Shown here piece after piece: positions 54,231 through 62,039 of a stretch of DNA of 64,000 nt (within the stretch, counting starts at the first letter, position 1; each line of letters opens with the position of its first letter). The position numbers and the translations under genes are program-made. A model generated the notes under the pieces. It ran no database searches. It was not told where the DNA came from and saw nothing but the letters and a program-made list of their open reading frames with translations. The DNA comes from Neorhodopirellula pilleata (GTDB taxonomy: Bacteria > Planctomycetota > Planctomycetia > Pirellulales > Pirellulaceae), in contig NZ_SJPM01000001.1 in NCBI RefSeq assembly GCF_007859915.1, positions 733,502 through 797,501 of the forward strand, written 5' to 3'.

Positions 54231-54854
54231 GTGGCACGACTACTCTATATCGAATCGTCTCCTCGCAAGGCTCGCTCGAAATCGATCGAGGTCTCCAATG
54301 CTTTCTTGGATGCCTACAAGGCGGCCAATCCAGACGATGAAATTGTGATCTTGGACCTTTGGAACATGACACTTCCCGAGTTCGACGGATACACGATCGA
54401 CGCGAAGTATCAGGTATTGCACGGCCAAGGTTTTGACGACGATCAGGCCAAGGCTTGGGAGGCCGTCGTGGCGTGTTGCGACGCGTTCAAGTCCGCCGAC
54501 AAGTACGTGATCAGTCTTCCGATGTGGAATTTTGGCGTTCCCTACAAGTTGAAGCACTACATCGACGTGATCGCACAGCCCGGTCAGACGTTTTCATTTG
54601 ATCCTGAAAGCGGATACAGCGGCTTGGTGACGGGCCGGCCGGCGGTGGTCATCTACGCACGCGGCGGGTCATACGGCGGCGAAGGATCGGGGATGGATCA
54701 TCAGAAACCGTACGTCGAACAGATGCTGGGGTTTTTTGGGTTCACGGATATACAAAGTGTCGTCATCGAACCCACCTTGGCCGCCCCACAAGATGTAGCT
54801 TCGACGGTGCTTGCGGCGGTCGAAAAGAGCAGGTCGATCGCGGCGAAGTTTTAA
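54231..54854 (+). CDS. azoR: FMN-dependent NAD(P)H quinone reductase/azoreductase (AzoR-like)
   Basis: 207 residues starting at GTG (MARLLYIESSPRKARSKS), which lies where the family start is expected. Flavodoxin-like fold with the phosphate-binding loop 'SSPRKARSKS', the 'PMWNFGVPYKLKHYIDVIAQ' segment, 'GRPAVVIYARGGSYG' and 'FFGFTDIQSVVIEPTLA'. Reduces quinones or azo compounds with NADH via bound FMN; in vivo probably quinone detoxification. The AAA+ gene trio begins 51 bp after its stop, so it may be co-transcribed with it. Confidence 0.92.
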   Translation: MARLLYIESSPRKARSKSIEVSNAFLDAYKAANPDDEIVILDLWNMTLPEFDGYTIDAKYQVLHGQGFDDDQAKAWEAVVACCDAFKSADKYVISLPMWNFGVPYKLKHYIDVIAQPGQTFSFDPESGYSGLVTGRPAVVIYARGGSYGGEGSGMDHQKPYVEQMLGFFGFTDIQSVVIEPTLAAPQDVASTVLAAVEKSRSIAAKF

Positions 54855-54905
54855 CGAGCCTTCGATCGCGAACCCGCAGGGCATGGGAACGTCTATACTG
54901 GTCCT

Positions 54906-57900
54906 ATGCCCACGTCGCTGACCTTGGATCTGCCGATTTTGCTTCGATGCCACGGCGGCCTTCATTTGGCCGAGCCGGTGGGGTTTCCGGAATATGCGTT
55001 CTTGGCGGCCACTCCCGAGGACGCCGTGGCGGTGACATTGCGTCGGCTCCAATCGGTGATCAAACGGTTCATGCCCGGCGAGTTGGTCATGAGCTTGGTC
55101 CGCGGTGAAGTCACGCTTTCGACATTGGACGTTGAATTCAAACCTGAGCCCGGCCAATCACACTGGCAGCAAGCATGGACGATTCCGCTGGACGTGTTGC
55201 GATATCGGGTTGAGTCGGCGGTGGAGATCGCCGTCGTTCCGGCGCTGCAAATTCGCATCGCTGCGTCGGTGAAGACGGACGTGGACCGACTCGTTGCTCA
55301 ACAAGTTCGCGCGACGATCCGTCGTTCGCGTGAATCGCTCCTCGCGACGTTGACGACTCTCCACGAATCGGCAGGCTCGACGTTGGTATCGCGACAGCTA
55401 ACGGTGAAATTGCCGACGCCATCGGAGCGGGCACGGTGGGACGCAAAAGACTCTTCGAGCGGCCGGCCGACGCTCAGCAAAGTCGCCGTTCGGATCGATC
55501 CCAACTCGATCCGTCCGGCCTCGCACCGGGACGGCGAAGTCAAGCAGCTCGGTGACATCCTTTCCATGGGCGCCGCCAACGGTCGTCGTGGCGGATCGGC
55601 ATTGCTAGTCGGTCCAACCGGCGTGGGCAAAACCGCCATCTTTCAGACCTGGATGCGGTCGGTTACGCCGCCCCCGATCGTGTACGCCACCGACGGTTCA
55701 CGACTGATTTCGGGCGAATCGGGCTTTGGCGGTTGGCAACAACAGTGTTTGCGTTTGATCGACGAAGCCCGCCGCGATCAAGTGTTGTTGCACCTCGGTA
55801 ACGCGGTTGAATTGTGTCAGTCCGGTCGCGCATGGGGCAGCGGCGGAGTGGGATCCTTGTTGGCCCCTCGAATTGCCGACGGGACGATCCAAGTTGTCAT
55901 CGAATGCTTACCAGCGGAGCTTGCAACATTGCAGCGAACCGAACCGCATTTGGTCGAGGCACTGACGCCGTTGCACGTGACGCCGCCGGATCCCGCGACG
56001 ACCCGCGACATCTTGCTCGACGCGGCTGCGAACTGGTGTCCTGTCGATATCACCGAGACACTGCGACAGAAAAACCGCAAACGAAAGCGAAAGGCAAACC
56101 GCCGGGCCGGGTTCACGCTTCCAAGCCGCGCCCCAAAGGTCGTTTCGCGTTCGGTAACGCCTTCCGTTGAGCCTGACGCTCTTTTGTTGCTTGATCGTTT
56201 GCATCGGCGATTTCCGACCGTCGGGGCGTCGCCCGGTCGGGCGTTGCATTCTCTCGACGCGATGCTCAGTGAACTCGTCGGTGAATCCACCAATCGCTCA
56301 GTGGGCGAATCGGCGAGCCAATCACCAATCGAGCGGACCGAATTCCCGGAAACAATTCCGCATCCCGGCAAGGGCCCGGTTCTTGATGTCGCAAGGGTGA
56401 TCGAGGGGTTCAGTCGACAAACAGGTTTGCCCCGATTTCTTATCGATACGGGGTCGCCGCCGGATTTGGATGCGATCGGCAAGGAATTGTCGTCACAGGT
56501 TCTCGGCCAGGAGGCAGCGATTGATCGTTTGGTCGATTTGATCGCGGTGTTGAGTACTGATTTGTCACGCGGCGACCGACCTTTGGCGTCGTTGCTGTTG
56601 ATCGGTCCGACCGGAGTCGGAAAGACGGAAACGGCCAAGGCACTCGCTCGATTGTTTTACGGCGACGTCTCGCGGTTGGTCCGAATCGACATGGCCGAGT
56701 ATGCCGACCCGATCGCAGCGATGCGTTTGATCGGAACGGTGTCCCAACCCGACGGTGTCTTGACTTCGGCAGTGCAGGCTCAACCGTTCTCGTTGATCTT
56801 GCTAGACGAGTTTGAAAAGGCCGATCATTCGGTTTTTGATTTGTTATTGCAGGTCATGGGCGAAGGGCGATTAACCGATCGCGCCGGTCGCGTGGCCGAC
56901 TTTCGCAATTCGATTTTGTTAATGACCAGCAACCTCGGCGTCGAAGACTACCGCGCCAATGCCATGGGCTTGGCCGCCATGGCTTCGGCAACCGCCGACA
57001 CCATAGCCAACGCGTCACGATTGGAAAGCCACTTTCGACGGCGCGTCAGTGAGTTCTTGCGGCCCGAGATGCTTAATCGTATCGACCGCATCATCGCCTA
57101 TCAGCCACTCTCGCCGGAGACGATCCATCAACTCACTCGCAGTCAAATCGACGACCTGCGCCGACGCGACGGGCTGCGTGAACATTCCGGCGAGTTGACC
57201 GTCGATGCGGCCGTGGTCGCGTCGATTTCCGAGTCCGCTTACCAACCCCAATTTGGCGCTCGCCCGTTGCAACGTGAGATTCAAGACCGATTGTTGGTAC
57301 CACTCTCTGCCGTTGTGCAAAAGGCCGTTGTGCAAAAGGCAGTCGTGCAAAAGTCGCGGCGAAACGGACAGGACATCCACATTGAATTTGTTGCCGATCA
57401 AGTTCACGTTCATCGCAAGGCATTGTCGAAAACTCCCAAACACAAACGCGACCTGGATAATTCGGTGCAGGAATTGGTATCCCGAGCGTCGCTGTTGCGT
57501 CGTCGCAGCCAATCGCTCCAACAGTGCGATCCGTTTATGGAGGTTCGCAACCGACACGAGTGGTTGACGCGAACGATCAAGCATCAGCTCGCCGCGACGA
57601 CCAAGCCTGAAAAACGTCGCCGGATTCGGTTCGGCGAAAACGCGTTAGAACGTCAGACCTTGGCCACGACCATCGCACGATGTCGTCGCGTCGTTCGCGA
57701 CGTGGAAAAGTTCGAAGCTCTATTACTCGAACGTACTCACAATCTCCAACCGATCGACGTCGAGCGTGCTACCCGTCGGGCCGACGTGTTGGAGGACCGG
57801 CTGTTCACGACGCTGACACAGTTGTCGCATTCAAAGTCCAACAATCACGACCGCATTACACTCGTCGTTTCGGGCCCGAATTTGGCGATCGCCACGCCGT

Positions 57901-58598
57901 TGTTGCTCGCTTATCAGAAATGGGCGTCGTCGTCGGACCGATCGATGGAAGCGCACGTTTTGATCCGACGTGGCCGGAATGGGGAATCCGACCCGGTTGT
58001 TGAAAGCGAAGGCTGGCAGGACAAGCCGGCGTTTCGATTGGCCAGCCAATCTTCAAGTTCACAGTTGCCCGAAAACAAGGATTTCCGATCTCACGGTTTA
58101 GCCGCTTTCGCGATGCGCAGCGGTCATTTCGGCAAGCGGCAAGACGCGCTGAAGAATTTACCCGATGGGACGCTCGCGGTGATGTTGACGTTCCGTGGCC
58201 CCGGTGTCTCTGGACTGATCGCGGGAGAGGCGGGTGTTCACAGTTTCAACCTTAACGGATTTCGTCCGTCCCGGGCGAACCACGATGCCACCTCATCGGT
58301 CATGGTGGAGTTGCACGCCACATTGCCGATCGACTACGTGGCCCCAGACTGGTTGATCCAGGCGGATTTTCAATACAACGGTTATCCCCGCCGAAATTAT
58401 GACCTTTCCAATGACATGGTTCAGGAGTTGAAAATGGTCGATGTCGGGTTCACGTATTCGTCGATGCCGGCTCAAACCTCGAAATTGGACCGTAGCGGCC
58501 GGTGGCTCGAAGATGTCCTCGAGTCGCATCATCGGGCCACCATGTGGGCGATACTCGATCAGGGTTGGCCGAGCGACGAATTTGGCGCGCCGTTTTAA
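54906..58598 (+). CDS. ClpB-like double AAA+ ATPase fused to a release-factor-like module (no GGQ)
   Basis: 1230 residues. A novel N-terminal domain (1-170) replaces Clp-N. D1: Walker A 'GPTGVGKT' (about 236-243) but the Walker B position reads 'QVLLHLGNAVEL', without the DE pair. D2: Walker A (567-574), intact Walker B 'ILLDEFEK' (631-637), sensor 1 'MTSNLG', arginine-finger box 'RPEMLNRID' and sensor 2 'GARPLQREI'. The D2 'GYVG' pore loop is absent ('GTVSQPDGVLTSAV'). The C-terminal part (about 860-1230) resembles a class-I release factor: helical start, PCRF-like 'LVVSGPNLAIATPLLLAYQK', 'RGPGVSGLIAGEAGVHSF', 'SSVMVEL', then a domain-3-like part with 'NGYPRRNYDLS' where GGQ is expected. First of three linked paralogs. 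Confidence 0.85.
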   Translation: MPTSLTLDLPILLRCHGGLHLAEPVGFPEYAFLAATPEDAVAVTLRRLQSVIKRFMPGELVMSLVRGEVTLSTLDVEFKPEPGQSHWQQAWTIPLDVLRYRVESAVEIAVVPALQIRIAASVKTDVDRLVAQQVRATIRRSRESLLATLTTLHESAGSTLVSRQLTVKLPTPSERARWDAKDSSSGRPTLSKVAVRIDPNSIRPASHRDGEVKQLGDILSMGAANGRRGGSALLVGPTGVGKTAIFQTWMRSVTPPPIVYATDGSRLISGESGFGGWQQQCLRLIDEARRDQVLLHLGNAVELCQSGRAWGSGGVGSLLAPRIADGTIQVVIECLPAELATLQRTEPHLVEALTPLHVTPPDPATTRDILLDAAANWCPVDITETLRQKNRKRKRKANRRAGFTLPSRAPKVVSRSVTPSVEPDALLLLDRLHRRFPTVGASPGRALHSLDAMLSELVGESTNRSVGESASQSPIERTEFPETIPHPGKGPVLDVARVIEGFSRQTGLPRFLIDTGSPPDLDAIGKELSSQVLGQEAAIDRLVDLIAVLSTDLSRGDRPLASLLLIGPTGVGKTETAKALARLFYGDVSRLVRIDMAEYADPIAAMRLIGTVSQPDGVLTSAVQAQPFSLILLDEFEKADHSVFDLLLQVMGEGRLTDRAGRVADFRNSILLMTSNLGVEDYRANAMGLAAMASATADTIANASRLESHFRRRVSEFLRPEMLNRIDRIIAYQPLSPETIHQLTRSQIDDLRRRDGLREHSGELTVDAAVVASISESAYQPQFGARPLQREIQDRLLVPLSAVVQKAVVQKAVVQKSRRNGQDIHIEFVADQVHVHRKALSKTPKHKRDLDNSVQELVSRASLLRRRSQSLQQCDPFMEVRNRHEWLTRTIKHQLAATTKPEKRRRIRFGENALERQTLATTIARCRRVVRDVEKFEALLLERTHNLQPIDVERATRRADVLEDRLFTTLTQLSHSKSNNHDRITLVVSGPNLAIATPLLLAYQKWASSSDRSMEAHVLIRRGRNGESDPVVESEGWQDKPAFRLASQSSSSQLPENKDFRSHGLAAFAMRSGHFGKRQDALKNLPDGTLAVMLTFRGPGVSGLIAGEAGVHSFNLNGFRPSRANHDATSSVMVELHATLPIDYVAPDWLIQADFQYNGYPRRNYDLSNDMVQELKMVDVGFTYSSMPAQTSKLDRSGRWLEDVLESHHRATMWAILDQGWPSDEFGAPF
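57309..57353. repeat. Triple 15-bp coding tandem repeat
   Basis: 'gccgttgtgcaaaag' twice, then 'gcagtcgtgcaaaag', coding AVVQK three times in the linker between D2 and the release-factor-like part. Copy number could change the linker length in 5-residue steps. Confidence 0.85.
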
Positions 58599-58616
58599 AC
58601 GGACGGACCTTCAATC

Positions 58617-61600
58617 ATGCAATTCATCATCCCGGTCTACATTACCTCACGCCGAGAAACCGGAAAACAATGGTCCGAGCGGGGCGAGTTGTATTCCGTT
58701 CGTCCGCTCTTGATCGATGGCCCCGAAGGATCGGGAACGAGTTTAGCCCGCGTCTTATCGCGTTTCCAAGATCGGCTGCGGGTCGTATTGCAAGATTTGG
58801 GACGTCAAACCGACCATCGACCGCTGCTTCGATTTCATTATGCCGATCCTATTTCGAGCGAAGTGGTGAAGTTGAGCCTAAACCTGCGCGACCGAACGGC
58901 GGATTGGAAGGTCATGCTGGTCCGCATGGGTACGAAGTCGCATCGCACCGTGTTTTCGCCATCGTTGCCGACGTTGTGGTTTGATGTCTTGCCTCATCAG
59001 ACGATCCAAGAACGAGCGACGGAAGTTTACCAGGATCACTTCCGCAAAACGGCCCGCCACCAAGGCGATACGGATTCCGTCGTGGACATGATTCGGGAGC
59101 TAAGCATTCAAGGCAAAGCTTGGGTGGATACGGTCTGTCTGGAGATTCCGCTGGGCGTTGCCACGCCGAAAACCGTTGATCCGCTACGTGCGTTGTTGGG
59201 CGGCGACGATGTTTCCGACGGTGCATCGGAATTGCGAAAGGTGGGGCGTTGCCTGAGCGAACTGCCGCCCGAGCAACTCAGTCGTCCGATCGGTGTGGCC
59301 GGCGATCTGCGGCGGTTGCGGACGCTGTTAAGTTTGGGCGACCGTCGCTGTGTGGTCGTGGTCGGTCCACGCGGGAGCGGCAAGACGGCACGGATCGAAG
59401 GTGCCATCGGTGGAATGCCTTCAAAGAAGGGACGGCGTCAATTCTGGCATCTGTCGCCACCTCGCTTGATCAGCGGTATGTCGTACTTAGGTCAATGGCA
59501 AGAACGGGTATTGGCCATCCTGCGGCACGCCCACCGCAAAGATCATACGTTGGTGTTTGACGACTTATTGGGGTTGTTTCACGCGGGCAAAACACGTGAC
59601 AGCAGCATGTGTGTTGCCGACATGCTGCGCAATCAACTCGACGCACTGCCCGTTCGAATCTTGGCCGAGATGACGCCCGAGGCTTGGTCCGTGTTTCAGA
59701 ATCGCGATCCCAAGTTCGCGTCGCGTTTCGTGGTCGTGCCGGCCCGTGAAATGAATCGCGACCGAACGACCCGCCTGCTGATCAAGACGGCTCAACGACT
59801 GGAATCCATCCATCGATGCCTGTTTGATTTCGCAATCGTTCCCGAGATCGTTTCGCTGCAAGACCGTTTCGAGAAGGCATCGGTTTTGCCCGGAAAAGCG
59901 GTCGCCGCGCTCAACTCATTGGCGACCAAACATGCCCGCGGCAAGATCGATCGCCATGACGTGCTCAGCGATTTCGCCAGCCAAACGGGACTACAACGTT
60001 CGATCTTGGATCGACAGATCCACGTCAAGCGGTCGGAGATGATCGACCAGGTACGTCGCCAAGTTATCGGTCAAGACGAAGCGATCGACGTGTTGGTCGA
60101 TCGTGTGATGGTCGCGATCGCGCGGATGAACGACACGTCGCGGCCTCTGGGCACGTACCTATTGGTGGGACCGACCGGTGTGGGCAAGACGGAAACGGCC
60201 AAAGCGATCGCGTCTTGTTTATTCGACGAAGGCGGTATGATTCGGATCGACATGAACGAGTTATCAAGTCCGGATGCCGCGTCGCGTTTGATCGGAACGT
60301 TTGACGCGCCCGACGGTCTGCTGACCGCTGCGGTTCGTCGCCGACCTCACGCGGTTCTGTTACTTGACGAAATCGAGAAGGCCCACCCGTCGGTGTTGAA
60401 TGTGCTGTTGCCAGCCCTCGGCGAAGCCCGACTCAGCGACGCGCGAGGACGTGTGGTCGATTTGAGTGGCCTGTTGATCTTGATGACCAGCAACCTCGGT
60501 TCGCGGCAATCGCTGTCGACGACGGGTTTCGTCGGAGGCGACGATTCGGCGATGCGGCAAAAAACACTCGTGCGTCAAAAACACGATCGGGCGGTGCGAG
60601 AATACTTTCGTCCCGAGTTCTTCAATCGCATCGACGGCGTTTTACACTTCGATCGGTTATCCGACGAAACGATTCGGCAGATCGCGTGGTTGCAGGTCCA
60701 GCGATTGTTGAAACGCGACGGCTTGCGGCGGCGGAACGTGTTGATCGATATCGATCATTCTGCCATCGACGCCACCGCTCGCCGGGGCGTCAACGCGGCT
60801 ATGGGCGCCCGGTCTCTGAAACGGCAAATCGAACGTGACCTGATCCGACCTGCCGCCGAGATCATAGCCGCAGAGACATCCGATGCCCCCACGTTGCTGC
60901 GGATTGAAATCGATCCGAGTGGCCGTTTGGTTGTTCGTCGTAAGTCGATTCGTTACCTCGAGCATGGCGAACCGATCGATCGAACAACGGCCCAGTGGTG
61001 CGATTTGGTCGAAAAAAAACTTGACGAGCTTCGGTCGCCGTTGGACGAGCAGCCGGTTCGTTGGGAGCTCGGATCATCGGGTGAGGGCACGACATCGGGT
61101 CACGCGGGCGGGGTGAGCCCGTCCACCTTGGAGCACATCAACATCCGGGAATTGTGGCGAGATTGTCGTTCCCGTTTGAATGATCTTCGCGAACAATTGT
61201 CGCAAGAGCCGAGCGTGCCGCCGGTAACTCCGGTGCATCAAGTTGGTTCCCCGCCGAACCGTGATAAACTGCAAGCAAGCGACAAACCCAAATCACACCG
61301 ACTCGACTTTCAGGCCCACGAAGCGATCCAAGACTATTTTGAGAATCGGTCGATGCCGGCGGGACCTGCAGACCTGTGCCAGTTACGTGACGAGTTGCTA
61401 ATCCATGTGGGAAGATTGCAATCGCAATTTCAACATCGTGGACAATCGATGCAGTGGCGGGTCGTTGTGCGAGCGTTCGGCAACGGGGATTCGGCCGTCG
61501 TGCCGAGTCGTCGGCGGGTTTTAACCGGTGATTCAGTAGGCAATTCAAAGCTGAAAGCCATGATGGAAGACTTCGACGACATGACTCGGCTTGACGCAGT

Positions 61601-62039
61601 ATTCATGCGGCGGGTGCTGACCCATTGGCTTTCTGAGATTGAGGGATTGGACGTGCAAGCCGAAGCCGTCGGTCCGGAATCTTCCGGCGATGCGACATCC
61701 ATCCTCGTGTCGGGGGCTCTGGCGTTCGCTTCGATCTCGCAGGCTGTAGGCGGTTGGCAGTTTGTGACCGCGCAGGGTGCGGTTTGCATCATGGATGTTC
61801 GCGCCGAGCCGGTTGATCTTCACGGTTCGCTTGAAGGTTCGCCTGAAGATTCGCTTAGCGGGTCGCTTAATAGCGACCGAACGTTCGAACACGCCGATGA
61901 CTTGCCGCCGATCTCTCGGATTTTTGACGAACGCAAACACCACTTGGACCTTCGTAGCGGTCGCCGGATCGAGTCGAAGAGTCTGTTCAACGCCGCCATC
62001 GATTTGCTTTGCCAATCCACCTATTGGACCGGCTCATGA
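58617..62039 (+). CDS. ClpB-like double AAA+ ATPase with degenerate PCRF-like tail
   Basis: 1140 residues, starting 18 bp after the previous gene. The N-terminal domain (1-200) is related in layout to that of its neighbours. D1: Walker A 'GPRGSGKT' (250-257), pore-like 'SYLGQWQERV', Walker B 'TLVFDDLLGL', so D1 keeps more of the catalytic set than its neighbours. D2: Walker A (518-525), Walker B 'LLLDEIEK', 'MTSNLGS', 'RPEFFNRID', 'GARSLKRQI'; again without the 'GYVG' loop ('GTFDAPDGLLTAAV'). The C-terminal part (about 840-1140) aligns by pattern with the PCRF-like tail of the first gene ('QWRVVVRAFGN', 'FMRRVLTHWLSEIEGLDVQA', 'ILVSGALAFASISQAVGGWQ') but has no domain-3 equivalent. Its stop overlaps the third gene's ATG. 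Confidence 0.88.
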   Translation: MQFIIPVYITSRRETGKQWSERGELYSVRPLLIDGPEGSGTSLARVLSRFQDRLRVVLQDLGRQTDHRPLLRFHYADPISSEVVKLSLNLRDRTADWKVMLVRMGTKSHRTVFSPSLPTLWFDVLPHQTIQERATEVYQDHFRKTARHQGDTDSVVDMIRELSIQGKAWVDTVCLEIPLGVATPKTVDPLRALLGGDDVSDGASELRKVGRCLSELPPEQLSRPIGVAGDLRRLRTLLSLGDRRCVVVVGPRGSGKTARIEGAIGGMPSKKGRRQFWHLSPPRLISGMSYLGQWQERVLAILRHAHRKDHTLVFDDLLGLFHAGKTRDSSMCVADMLRNQLDALPVRILAEMTPEAWSVFQNRDPKFASRFVVVPAREMNRDRTTRLLIKTAQRLESIHRCLFDFAIVPEIVSLQDRFEKASVLPGKAVAALNSLATKHARGKIDRHDVLSDFASQTGLQRSILDRQIHVKRSEMIDQVRRQVIGQDEAIDVLVDRVMVAIARMNDTSRPLGTYLLVGPTGVGKTETAKAIASCLFDEGGMIRIDMNELSSPDAASRLIGTFDAPDGLLTAAVRRRPHAVLLLDEIEKAHPSVLNVLLPALGEARLSDARGRVVDLSGLLILMTSNLGSRQSLSTTGFVGGDDSAMRQKTLVRQKHDRAVREYFRPEFFNRIDGVLHFDRLSDETIRQIAWLQVQRLLKRDGLRRRNVLIDIDHSAIDATARRGVNAAMGARSLKRQIERDLIRPAAEIIAAETSDAPTLLRIEIDPSGRLVVRRKSIRYLEHGEPIDRTTAQWCDLVEKKLDELRSPLDEQPVRWELGSSGEGTTSGHAGGVSPSTLEHINIRELWRDCRSRLNDLREQLSQEPSVPPVTPVHQVGSPPNRDKLQASDKPKSHRLDFQAHEAIQDYFENRSMPAGPADLCQLRDELLIHVGRLQSQFQHRGQSMQWRVVVRAFGNGDSAVVPSRRRVLTGDSVGNSKLKAMMEDFDDMTRLDAVFMRRVLTHWLSEIEGLDVQAEAVGPESSGDATSILVSGALAFASISQAVGGWQFVTAQGAVCIMDVRAEPVDLHGSLEGSPEDSLSGSLNSDRTFEHADDLPPISRIFDERKHHLDLRSGRRIESKSLFNAAIDLLCQSTYWTGS

